Shown here in pieces: positions 42,010-53,099 of a stretch of 64,000 nucleotides of DNA. Below the pieces are notes generated by a model. It had not been told where the DNA came from. It did no database searches and saw only the letters and a list, made by a program, of their open reading frames with translations. A program made the position numbers and the translations under genes. This stretch comes from Ctena decussata. Lineage: Eukaryota; Mollusca; Bivalvia; Lucinida; Lucinidae. Every line of letters begins with the position of its first letter. Within the stretch, counting starts at the first letter, position 1. The stretch covers positions 106,723,683 through 106,787,682 of the forward strand of contig OZ022498.1 in NCBI GenBank assembly GCA_963989385.1, in the 5' to 3' direction.

Positions 42010-44135
42010 ATCCGACTATACCCCCGCTTCACTGCTTAAATCAAATGGTGTTATTTTCGTTACAAAAAGCATAGAGAGAGAACACATTGTCACCATGTAT
42101 ACCAAATATCAATATTCTACATAAATCCCTTTCTATGTAATACGGAATAAAATGATTTCAAATTAACAGAAAGAAAAACTAATAAATACATGTAAGACAT
42201 AAATGTTTATTTGTCTGTATACCAAACATGAACATTCAAGCTTGAATGGTTGCTGTGAAATCTGTTACAAAAATTGCATTATTCAACAAAGTCAGGCGAG
42301 AAAGAAAATGGCAAAAATATAGGGAAGAATAAGCAGAAGGCTGGTTCTCAATCCAACAATACAACAAGTTATCATCAATCTCGACACGTTTCGGCTGTCG
42401 AGTCCTCATCCTTGCTTCATCACGGTCTTTTCTTGATTTTAATTGTTGACCATGATGACTCTCTGATGAGTTAGGGGACCTTCATACGAACCGAACTACA
42501 AACTAATTGTGTGCACCGCGGCGGAGGGTGAGGGTGAAGGTTTAGGCCCAGTAAAACCGGTTTAAACCCCCCAGTAGTTATTACTGACCGTCCCAAGGCG
42601 GTACTTTCGTTGCGGTTGCATTTGTTTTATGTTCGGTGCTGTTTAATTTATTGTGTTCGCATTTTAACCCTTCTATAATAAAACTAGAAAATAGGTAAAA
42701 ATAATTGTTAAATGTTTTTCGTATAATTTGCTTAGTCTGTTGTATCCTTCTGTTCTAAATTATTTAGTTCAATAAAGATAGCTGGGTTGCCACCTATTTG
42801 GGAAAGAGCTGCTGACTCGGCTTATCACTTGTAATTTATTGTTTGTTGGGATGTCTTTTTCAATCTTTCCCTTTGATGTTGGGGGTAGGGTTTGGGATCT
42901 GATTCAGTCAGTTCCTGAAATGTAGTTACTCTTAAAATTTGCACGATTATGGAGAAATCTTTGACGAAAAATTGCATTATTTAAAGTATGGAAAGAAAGA
43001 AAATTGGACAAATACAGGGAAGAATAAATGGAGAAGGCCGGTTTGCAATCCCACAATACAATAAGTTGTCATAAACTTACATACCAAATATGACTAATCT
43101 AGCTTGCATGATTGTGGAGAAATCTTTGACGAAAAATTTCATTATTCAAAGTATGGAAAGAAGAAAGTTGGACAAATACAGGAAGAATAAGAGGAGAAGG
43201 CCGGTTTGCAATCCCACGATACAATAAGTTATCATTAACCTGCATACCGAATATGACTTCTGTAGTTGGCATGGTTGTGGAGAAATTTTTGACGAAATAT
43301 TTCATTATTCAAAGTATGGAAAGAAAGAATATTGGACAAATACAGATAATGAATAAACAAGAGAAGACTGGTTTTCTATCCCACAATACAACATGCTGAC
43401 ATCAACCTGTATACTAAATATGACTACTCTAGCTTGCATGGTTGTGGAGAAATCTTTGACGAAAAAATATCATTATTCAAAGGATGGAAAGAAAGAAAAT
43501 CAAACAAATACAGGGAAGAATAAGCAGGAGAAGGCTGGTTCTCAATCCCACGATACTACATGTTGTCATAACCTGCATACCAAATATGACTACTCTAGCT
43601 TGCATGGTTATGGAGAAAACTGTGACGAAAAATTTCATTTTTCAAAGAATGGAAAGAAAGAAAATCGGACAAATACAGGGAAGAATAAGCAGGAGAAGGC
43701 TAGTTCTCAATCCCACGATACAACATGTCGTCATCAACCTGTATGCCAAATATGACTAGTCTAGCTTGTATGGTTGTGAAGAAATCTTTAACCTGCATAC
43801 CAAATATGACTACTCTAGCGTGCATGGTTGTGGAGAATTCTGTGACGAAAAATTTCATTATTCAAAGAATGGAAAGAAAGAAAATCGGACAAATACAGTG
43901 AAGAATAAGCAGGGAAAGGCTGGTTCTCAATCCCACGATACAACATGCCGTCATCAACCTGTATGCCAAATATGACCAGTCTAGCTTGTATGGTTGTGAA
44001 GAAATTTTGATGAATAATTTGATTAAAAGGGGACGGAAGAATGGACGGACGGACGGACGGACGGACGGAAGGAAGGACGGACGGACAGATGTAAACCAGT
44101 ATATCCCCCACTTTTTCAAAGCGGGGGTATAAAGA
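42010..44135 (+). repeat. ~178-bp tandem-repeat element (family F) with (GGAC)n end
   Basis: TATACCCCCGCTT (42017-42029) at the left pairs with AAGCGGGGGTATA (44120-44132) at the right. About seven units carry CTAGCTTGCATGGTTGTGGA, AATCTTTGACGAAAAATTTC, ATTCAAAGAATGGAAAGAAA and TCAATCCCACGATACAACAT. A (GGAC)n/(GGAA)n tract lies at 44042-44092. Another dispersed repeat (42380-42945) is inserted near its left end. The 69-120-residue open frames are repeat translation, which is why they show internally repeated blocks. Confidence 0.88.
42380..42945 (+). repeat. Dispersed repeat (copy 2 of 2), inserted in family F
   Basis: GATGACTCTCTGATGAGTTA, GGACCTTCATACGAACCGAA, CCAAGGCGGTACTTTCGTTG and CGGTTGC parallel 28985-29150. 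Its left side includes CGACACGTTTCGGCTGTCGA, a small hairpin-prone piece. The family F unit is broken at AAGTTATCATCAATC and resumes at GCACGATTATGGAGAAATC. Confidence 0.65.
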
Positions 44136-44139
44136 TCAT

Positions 44140-44875
44140 TAAGATTAATTAAAATAGCTTCTAATCTTAAAAACAATAATCAAATCAACTTAGTAATAAG
44201 TCTTGTAATCGAGAGATCAAGATCTTTTTGTGTAAGTTACCTTTTCCCTGATTTTCATTTTACAATGAGCGATTGTTACTTTTCTGATGCAGGTCGTCCT
44301 TAATCTTGAACAAAATGCGTTTTCAAGTAGATTTAATCTTGCTGTTTAACGTGACATGAATGCAATATTTCCTGTGTCCTAAAAATATTCTGATAAACCG
44401 CACACCATTTGGAGCCATATTGTTACACCCAAAATTCGAGTTACGAGTACACGGTGGCCCAAGCTAATAAGAAACGAACATTAAATGTGATATACAATGG
44501 CTTGCTTCGGCTGCATGTTTTGTGCTTTTTTAATGTACATATATAAACACATCTAAGACTGCTATATGTTGCAATAATGACTTAAGTATGAGCCCAATGA
44601 CAAATTCAACTCTTCTGTATCGGGGCCACCTGGCATATGTAAGTTTTTAATCGAACAATTTCCAGGACCTAAAGTTATCTCTTTACTTCTATTCCCAGAT
44701 CTAGTTTTAAATGATGATAGAAGGATACATTCCTAATAAATCGAATCTTTCCTTAATGAAAAAGCTTCTTTTTGTTTTTTTAAACATAGAGCAGAAATCT
44801 AAAATGATGAGCTGCCTAACAGTTTTAGGTAGCGCTAGCCGAGCAAAACAAAGCAAAAACTAGAGCAAGTGAGCA
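44140..44875. other. AT-rich unique DNA
   Basis: No element or coding exon is recognised. A conceptual search here for the missing C-terminal exon of the guanylate cyclase (LKGKG...TYWL) gave only weak, unconvincing matches near 44240. Confidence 0.4.
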
Positions 44876-45675
44876 GGGGCTCACGTATACCCCCGACCAG
44901 CGCCACTGCCCAATGAAACCACCGCCTAATGAAACAAATCTCATACATGGTATGAACCTAGAAGTAAACTACTCACCTATCAGATGGTTCCATCAAAAAA
45001 TATTACAAATATCAGCAAAGGTTACCAACTCAACACAAAACTTAATTGTAAACGTTTAAGTCTGTTTCAATGACCTTGGTCAGCAGCTGCATCCAGATGA
45101 TGTCGACTAATCTGCATGAACACAGAGAAGTAAATCTTGTCAAATATCAAAAGGTTTCATCTAAGGATGTTTGAAATATAAACAAAGAATGTAAACTTAA
45201 CGCAAATCTTTAACACAAATTTACAAGTCTGTGACCTTGACCTTTGGTTAGTTGCTGCATACAGATGATGTCAACTACTCTGTATGAACCTTAAAGTAAC
45301 CCTAGTCAAATAGCAGAAGGTTCAATCAAAGGATATTGGAAATATAAAAGAAAAATATAAACTTAAAGCAAAACTTTAACGCAAATGTTTAAGTCTGTGA
45401 CCTTGACATTAGGTCAACAGCAGCATCCAGATGATGTCCACTATTCTGCATGAACCTAGAAGTATACTTAGTCACATAACAAAAGATTCCATTGAAGGAT
45501 AATGGAAATATAAGCAAAGAACAAAAACTTAACGCAAAACTTTAACACAAATGTTAACGGACGGACAGACAGATGGACAGACGGACACACGGACGAACGG
45601 AAGGACAAACAGACGAACGGACGGAAAGACGAAAACTATATACCCCTCGACATACTTCGTATGTCGGGGGTATAA
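44876..45675 (+). repeat. ~165-bp tandem-repeat element (family G) with (GGAC)n end
   Basis: GTATACCCCCGACCAGCGCC at the left and CATACTTCGTATGTCGGGGG with TATAATAAG at the right give inverted GGGGGTATA ends. Units have CATCCAGATGATGTCCACTA or a variant, TGCATGAACCTAGAAGTA, AGGATAATGGAAATATAAGC and GTCTGTGACCTTGAC. A (GGAC)n/(GACA)n tract runs from 45558 to 45632. Confidence 0.85.
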
Positions 45676-45779
45676 TAAGCCTTGTTATCTTTACCGTTTA
45701 AACACTTACAGTGGTTGAGCAAATTTGCCTTTCCTGAAGTCTGATTAGACTGATACCTATTAATATCAATTCTCTGTAA

Positions 45780-48460
45780 AAATCAGAATATTGCCATAGG
45801 GGTCCGGCACGCTACGTCTCAGATTTTTTTCATTCTTGGTGTATGAATCAGAAATGACCCCCAAAGTACAAAAACAGTAGCGAAATTTCTGTGCGCCATC
45901 CTGTTGCCATGGTAACCAAGACAATGTGAGTCAAACAAGAGAGTCCAAAAATTAGGAGGAAAAATATGGAAAAATAACATATTAGTGTGGTCTATCTATT
46001 CATAGGTAATACTTAGATCCCTAATACAGATATTATAACATATAATACCAACTTAGCTCTGTATACAGAAACAAATAAAAAAACAAGTATGTCTCACACT
46101 TAGGCCACAATGGGGGCTCGAAGGGGACACAAATCTGCAAATTCCAAAATGTGGAAAAACTTGGATTTTGACGTTCTTCGGAACAAGTTTTGGTTAGTTT
46201 CGCAGAAGATGTTCAGAAAGCCACTAGTATATTTATAACCAGTAATATACCAAAGTATATAATATAAAAAAAACTGGATGGAGAAATTAATATTTGAAGG
46301 TCAAGGTCAAATTAAGCAAAGCTCCTATTTCTAGACATGAAAAAACTTGGATTTCCTCTTTTTTTTGTCCCAATTTCTGTAAAGGTTAACTGAATCTGAT
46401 AAGAAAACCACTGCTACATTTGAAAAGAACAATATGTCATTAAATGAAGCAAAACATAAAAACAGATCAACAAAATCAAATATGAAGGTCAAGGTCACAC
46501 ACAGCAAAGCTCCAATTTCAAAATGTTGAAAAACTGGTAATTTCTCATTTTATGTACCAATTTTTGTAAAGGTTTACTGAATATCATAAAAAGGCCATTA
46601 CTATATTTTAAAAGAACAATATATCATTTAATGAAACAAAAAATAAAACTGACCCAGAAATTCAAATATGAAGGTCAAGGTCAGGCACAACAGAACTCCA
46701 ATTTCAAAATGTTGAAAAACTGGTAATTTCTCATTTTATGTCCAAATTTTTGTAAAGGTTAACTGAAAATCATAAGAAAGCCATTACTATATTCTAAAAG
46801 AACAATATATCATTTAATGAAGCAAAACATAAAACAGACACAGAAATTCAAATATGAAGGTCAAGGTCAGGCACAATAGAACTCTAATTTCAAAATGTTG
46901 AAAAACTGGGAATTTCTCACTTTTTGTCCCAATTTCTGTAAAGGTTAACTGAATATGATAAGAAAACCACTGCTACATTTGAAAAGAGCAACATGTCATT
47001 TAATGAAGCAAAACATAAAACAGATCAACAAAATCAAATACGAAGGTCAAGGTCAAGCACAACAAAACTCCAATTTCAAAATATTGAAAAACTGGGAATT
47101 TCTCATTTTATGTCCCAATTTTTGTAAAGTTTAACTGAATATGATAAGAAATCCATTGCTATATTTGAAAAGAGCAATATATCATAGAATGAAGCAAAGA
47201 ATAACACATATCGAAAAATTTAAATACAAAGGTCAAGGTCAAAATCAGCGAAACACCTATTTTCAAGCATGGAAGTTTGTGGATTTTCTCATTTTTCGTC
47301 CAAATTTTTATAAAGGTTACCTGGATATGATAAGAAAGTCATTGATATATTTTAAGAGAAAAATATATCATTTAATGAAGCAAAACGTAAAACAATTCAA
47401 AAATTCAAATATCAAGGTCAAGGTCAAGAACAACAAAGGCTCCATTTTCAAAATGTTGAAAAAAGTGGGAATTTCTCATTTTTTGTCCCAATTTATGTAA
47501 AGGTTAACTGATAATGATAAGAAAACTATATTTGAAAAGTGCAATATATCATTTAATGAAGCAAAACAAACAAAAAAAAAATAGATCAATTAATGCAAAT
47601 ATGAAGGTCAAGGTCAAGCACAACGCTCGAATTTCAAAATGTTGAAAAAATGGGAGTTTCCTTTTTTGTCCCAATTTTTGTACAGATTTACTGCATATAG
47701 AAGAAAACCATTGCTATATCTGAAAAATACAACATATTTAATGTGGCAATACATAAAACAGATCAACAAATTCAAAAATAAAGGTCAAGATCAAGCACAT
47801 CATAGCTCCAATGTCAAAATGTCGAAAAAGAGGAATTTTCTCATGATTTATTTATACCAATGTTTGTAATGATTAACTGGATATGATAAAACTATTGCTA
47901 TATTTGAAAAGAGTAAAAAATAATTTAATGAAGAACAAGATAAATCAGATTGAAAAATACAAATACAAAGGTCAAGGTCAAGAAAATCAAAGCTTCCTGT
48001 CAAAATTGGAATAAGTGGAATTTTCTCATACTTTGTACTAAGTTTGTCAATTGATTTTTGGAATATGCCGTATTTTAGAAGAGTCACATATCAACTAATG
48101 AAATATAAAACAGATGAAGGAGTTTACATATGGAGGCCAAGGTCAAGATCACTTAAGATTTCTTTTAAAAATGTTGAAACACCCGGATATCTTATTCAAT
48201 GTACCAAACTTTGCAAAAGTTTATATGTGCAAAGAGTTATATATCCATTAATGCAATATAACACAAAGTAGATGCAGATATTTAAATTTGACTGTCAAGG
48301 TCAAGATCATCAAAGCTCCAGTAAGAGTCATATATCATTAAATGAAATAAATCATAACACAGATAGAAAAGCTTAAAATGATGGTCAAGGCCAAGCACAG
48401 CAAAACTTCATATGAAAGTGTTTGAATAAAAAGCAGGATCTTTTTACACATTGTACCAAT
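45780..48460 (+). repeat. ~186-bp AGGTCA-bearing array, first higher-order block
   Basis: A leader with TTTCATTCTTGGTG, GAATCAGAAATGACCCC and GTTGCCATGGTAAC (45903-45916) is followed by about 13 units. AAGGTCAAGGTCA starts at 46297, 46485, 46671, 46857, 47043, 47229, 47414, 47604 and 47968, with variants (AAGGTCAAGATCA, ATGGTCAAGGCCA) in between; spacing is almost always 185-188 bp. Other unit words are AATTTCAAAATGTTGAAAAA, ATTTTTGTAAAGGTTAACTG and CAATATATCATTTAATGAAG. There is no conserved protein; the open frames here are repeat translation. Confidence 0.93.
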
Positions 48461-50360
48461 CTTTTTTTTTTTTTTCATTCTTGGTGAATCAGAAATGACC
48501 CCTAAACGACAAAAACAGTAGTAAAATTTTTGTTCGTCATCCTGTTGCCATGGTAACCAAGATAGTTTGAGTAAAGCAAGAGAGTCCAAAATTTAGGAGG
48601 ATAATAATGAAAATATAGCATATTAATCTGTTCTGTCCATCCATGGTTAATTCGAAGATCTCAGATACAGATATAATAACATATAATACCAACTTAACTC
48701 TGTTTATAGAAACAAATATAAATCAAATATGTCTCACACCTAGGCCACAATGAGGGCTCAAAGGGGACATAATTTGGCACATTTCAAAATGTGGAAAAAC
48801 TGGGATTTTGCGGTTCTTTGGAACAAGTTTTCATTAGTTTAAAAGAAGATGTTCAGAAAGCCACTAATATATTTATAACCAGTAATGTACCAAATTATAT
48901 AATAAAAAAGAAACTGGATGGAGAAATTAATATTTAAAGGTCAAGGTCAAATTAAGCAAAGCTCCTATTTCTAAACATGGAAAAACTTGGATTTTCTCAT
49001 TTTTTCCCTAATTTTTGTAAAGGTTACCAGAATACGATAAGAAAACCACTGCTATATTTGAAAAGAACAACATGTCATTGAATGAAGTAAAACATAATAC
49101 AGATCAACAAAATCAAATATGAAGGTCAAGGTCAAGCACAGCAAAGCTCCAATTTCAAAGTGTTGAAAAACTGGGAATTTTTCATTTTATGTCCAAATTT
49201 TTGTAAAGGTTAACTGAATGTGATAAGAAAGCCATTGCTATACTTGAAAAGAACAATATATCATAAAATGAAGCATAACACGAAACGGAACAATATATCA
49301 TTTAATGAAGCAAAAAAAAAAAGACCCAGAAATTCAAATATGAAGGTCAAGGTCAGGCACAACAGAACTCCAATTTCAAAATGTTGAAAAACTGAGAATT
49401 TCTCATTTTATGTCCCAATTTTTGTAAAGGTTAACTGAATATCATAAGAAAGCCATTACTATATTCTAAAAGAACAATATATCATTTAATGAATAAAAAC
49501 ATAAAAACAGATCCAGAAATTCAAATATGAAGGTCAAGGTCAAGCACAACAAAGCTCCAAATTCAAAATGTTGAAAAACTAGGAATGTCTCATTGTTTAT
49601 CCCAATTTTTGTAATGGTTAATTGACAATGATAAGGGAAATATTGCTATATTTATAAAGTGCATTATATCATTTAATGAAGAAAAAAAATAAAAAAGATC
49701 AACAAATGAAAATATGAAGGTCAAGGTCAAGCACAACGCTCCGACTTCAAAATGTTGAAAAAATGAGAATTTCCTTTTTTTCCCATTTTTGTAAAGGTTT
49801 ACTGCATACAGAAGAAAACCATTGCTATATCTGAAAAGAGCAACATATCTAATGTAGCAATACATAAAACAGTTCAACAAATTCAAATAAAAGTCAAGGT
49901 CAAGCACATCAAACCTCCGATTTGAAAATGTCGAAAATGGAATTTGTCATAATTTATTTATTCCAGTGTTTGTAAATGCTAACTGAGTATGATAAAACCA
50001 TTGTTATATTTGAACAGAGTGTGAAAAGAGCAATATATAATTTAATGAAGCACAAGATAAAACAGATTGAAAAATTCAAATATAAAGGTCAAGGTCAAGG
50101 AAATCACAGCTTCCTATAAACATTTGGAAAAGAGTGGAATTTATTCGTCATATATACCAAGTTTTGTAAAGATTTACTGAATATGATCAGAAAGCCATTG
50201 CCTGATTTGAAAAGAGCGCTGAATCATTTGATAAAATACAACATAACATAGATCAAGAAATTTGAACATGAAGGTCAAGGTCAAGATCACAAATATGCTG
50301 ATATCAAAATGAGAATAAACTGGAATTTTCTTATACTTTGTACCAACTTTTGTAATTGTC
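48461..50360 (+). repeat. ~186-bp AGGTCA-bearing array, second higher-order block
   Basis: It repeats the leader of the first block (TTTCATTCTTGGTGAATCAG, GTTGCCATGGTAAC at 48544-48557) and then about eight units with AAGGTCAAGGTCA at 48937, 49122, 49343, 49530, 49717, 50085 and 50271. Leader-to-leader distance is 2,641 bp and first-unit distance 2,640 bp, so this is a higher-order duplication. The second block is shorter than the first. Confidence 0.93.
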
Positions 50361-50745
50361 ATTAGTTCCCCTGGGCCGAAGGCTCCGGGGGGAGTTTAAA
50401 GGATGGTAGCCTCCGGCATTTATCGTCCGTCGTCCATCCGTCGTCAACATTTTCGAAGGACCTCTCCTCTGAAACTTCTGGGCCAATTTCAATTAAACTT
50501 CATATACAGCCTCCAGGCAAAGGGGAAAAGAAAGTTTGTATATTTGGTCCAGGCCACATGACCAAGGTGGCCGCCATGCTGATATATGCTAAAAATCTTT
50601 AAAAAAATCTTCTTCTCCAGAACCACTAGGCTGATTGAAATTTGGTATGTAGCATCTGGGACACTAGTACTACAAACTTGAATAGAAAAAACTGAAAAAG
50701 TGGATTTGATTCATTATAGCGGACACTATATTCTAATCATCAGCT
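50361..50745 (+). repeat. Family C-related unit
   Basis: CTGGGCCGAAGGCTCCGGGG, (CCGTCGTC)n at 50423-50445, then TCTCCTCTGAAACTTCTGGG, CATATACAGCCTCCAGG, CACATGACCAAGGTGGCCGC and AATCTTCTTCTCCAGAACCA match the left part of the element at 3907-7582. Only about one unit is present, then it changes into other repeats. Confidence 0.75.
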
Positions 50746-51340
50746 GAAAATAAAACATTTTGCTCTTGGGCAGAAAAAGGGCCTTATAGGCACCCCCCCC
50801 CCCTTTGGTCTAGATTTCTTAGAGCTAAACATTCTGACAAAGATTCATGATTAATGAATCATTAATGAATCAAAACTGTGCCTTCTAGAGTGAACACAAG
50901 GTTTTCTAAGATTTGATCTAGTGACCTAGTTTTTGACCCAACATGACCCAGTTTCAAGCTCGGTCTAGATTTGTTGGCAATAAACTTTCTGATAAAGTTT
51001 CATGGAGATTGGAACGAAACTGTGCCAGCTACAGTGCCTTCAAGGTTTTTCTAAGATTTGACCTAGTGACCTAGTATTTGTCCTGCCATAACCCAGTTTC
51101 AAACTTGCTCTAGAATTGATAAAGATAAAAGTTCTGATAAAATTTTATGAAGATTAGATCATCCTGTTTCCCCTAAAGTGTACACAAGGTTTTTCTAAGA
51201 TTTGACCTAGTGACCTAGTTTTTAACCCGACACCATTCATTTTCAGATCTGGTCTAGATTACATCAAGATAAACACTCTGACAAAGTTTAATGAAGATTA
51301 GATTAAGACTGTGCCCTCTGTGTCATTCAATGATTTATTT
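50745..51340 (+). repeat. ~145-bp tandem array (GACCTAGTTTTTGACCC)
   Basis: About four units with AAGATTTGACCTAGTGACCT, AGTTTTTGACCCAACATGAC, CCAGTTTCAA and GTCTAGATT, then ATAAAGTTTCATGGAGATT or a close variant. A C-run lies at 50788-50801. No protein is encoded. Confidence 0.75.
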
Positions 51341-51845
51341 CTCTCTTTTTTTAGCTCTGGTGGCCAGTCTTGTTCAGTGGAGTGGAACCATTTTAGCAAT
51401 TTTGGTTCAGGGCTAAGAGTGGTTCATGGCTATGAGTCGAACATTTCTGTGAAATTATTTTGAAATTGAGCCATTGGCTTGAGGGAGATATGGTTTAAAG
51501 TTGTTGTTTTTTCTTCTATGTTTAGCTCTGGCAGTCATTTTTGTTCAGTGAAGCGGAACCATTTTAGCAATTTTAGTGCAAGGCTGTATTAGAAACATTA
51601 TAATGCCTTCATTTATAGACCAGTTTCGATTTAGCTTCAAACAAGTAATTAGTCCAGGGGTCAGCCTAGAGCTTTCAGACAGGGAGAAGTTTTGCACATT
51701 TTTTGGACTTTAGGGAGAAGTTTTGGTCCACAGTTTGGATTTCCCTATATGTTCTATAATTTTCACTTCTCCCTCAACTCAAAACAGGGAGAAGTCAGCT
51801 AGCTTAGGGAGACTATTTCTCCCAATCGCCCTCTAGGGTGAGCCC
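51341..51845 (+). repeat. Two diverged copies of a TTAGCTCTGG...GCGGAACCATTTTAGCAATTTT unit plus repeat debris
   Basis: AGCTCTGGTGGCCAGTCTTG with TTCAGTGGAGTGGAACCATT (51351-51392) recurs as AGCTCTGGCAGTCATTTTTG with TTCAGTGAAGCGGAACCATT (51524-51563). From 51650 to 51830, words such as CAGGGAGAAGT...TTAGGGAGA form a local repeat. Confidence 0.5.
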
Positions 51846-52735
51846 TTGAGAAGTATGACAATATCTTGGACAAATTCGCGATTCAGCGTTCTGGGGTCAA
51901 GGTCAAGGTCAAAGTGGTTATTTTTGGAAAAACTTTGTCATCGGTCTAGCGTCTTTATTCATAAACCGATTTCCATTTAACTTCACACAGGTGGTAAGTA
52001 TGACAATATCTTGGACAAGTTCGCGTTTCAGCGTTCCGGAGTCAAGGTCAAGGTCACATTGGCTATTTTTAGAGAAACTTTGTCATCACTCTAGCCTTCA
52101 TTTATAAACCGATTTAAATTAAACTTCATACAAATGTATAGTTTGATAATAACTTAATAAAAGTTCCGTTTCAGCATTCTAGGGTTAAGGTCAAGGTCAC
52201 AGTGGCTGTTTGTAGAAAAACTTATTCATAGCCCTAGCGCCTTCATTTGTAGACCGATTTTGATTGAACTTCATACAAATGATTAGTCTGACAATATCTT
52301 GGATAAGTTTGCGTTTCAGCGTTCTAAGGTCAAGGTCAATGTCACAGTGGCTATTTACAGAAAACTTTATCATCGCTATAGTGCCTTCATCCACAAACAG
52401 ACTTTGAGGTAACTTCACACAAATGATATCTTGGACAAGTTTGAGTTTCAGCATTCTAAGGTCAAGGTCACGGTGGCTATTTTTTTTAAATTTTGTTATC
52501 TCTCTAGCACCTTCATTTATGAATCGATTTGGATTTTACTTCACACAAATGTTAATTGTGATAATATCTTGGACAATATTGCGTTTTTTGGTTCTAAGGT
52601 CAAGGCCACAGTGGTTATTTATAGAAAAACTTTGTCATCGTTCCAGCGCACTAATTTATGGACTGATTTTGATTTTTCACACAAATGTACTGTGTGACAA
52701 TATCTTGGAATAAAATCTAGAATAAAACTTTTATT
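51846..52735 (+). repeat. ~140-bp tandem array with AGGTCA repeats
   Basis: About six units carry ACAATATCTTGGACAAGTTC, GTTTCAGCGTTCTAAGGTCA with AGGTCA, CACAGTGGCTATTT, AACTTTGTCATCGCTCTAG or variants, CCTTCATTTATAAACCGATT and ACTTCACACAAATG. AGGTCAAGGTCA is present in most, and three half-sites in a row occur near 51895-51913. Short ORFs on both strands are repeat translation. Confidence 0.85.
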
Positions 52736-52739
52736 TCTC

Positions 52740-53095
52740 AAAGGTCCTCACTAAAATTTCCAGTGGTGGGTTTTGAGCACGGGTGCGGGTGGTGGGTTTC
52801 ATACCCCTTCTTAAATCATCAGCTACCGGCTTTTCAAAAAGTGTACTAGAATGTTTAAAACAGGATTTACAGAGATCCTTTAAAGAGTTAATTCCCACAG
52901 TGGATTAGAAGAAAATACATCCATGAAAACATTTTATTTCCAGTCTGATGATTAATGATGCAGCTATCTTATATGAACTGACATGTAGACACAAGAATCT
53001 CTTGATTACTGATGGCCTTGGCCTCGACGAATCATTTAATGCAAATGGTATGAATGGTATAAACTATTCGCAAACATTAAATGATTTGTTTACCC
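52740..53095. other. Noncoding interval
   Basis: Contains GGTGGGTTTTGAGCACGGGT with GCGGGTGGTGGGTTTC (52766-52801), a local direct repeat of GGTGGGTTT, and AT-rich text. No gene is supported. Confidence 0.4.
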
Positions 53096-53099
53096 AGCA

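Noticed and set aside
43393..43975. Repeat-containing proteins of 70-120 residues
   Set aside because: Translation of ~178-bp tandem repeat units; no start, splice or conservation signal.
44225..44290. C-terminal cyclase exon with a GKG-like motif
   Set aside because: The best reading gives KIREKVTY without the surrounding family residues and without a phase-1 acceptor.
45780..50360. CRISPR array
   Set aside because: The spacing is regular, but the whole ~186-bp unit is repeated with drift, there are no unique spacers and the DNA is from an animal.
47141..50362. Many 60-120-residue open frames on both strands
   Set aside because: All lie in the 186-bp array and shift with the repeat; no conserved protein.
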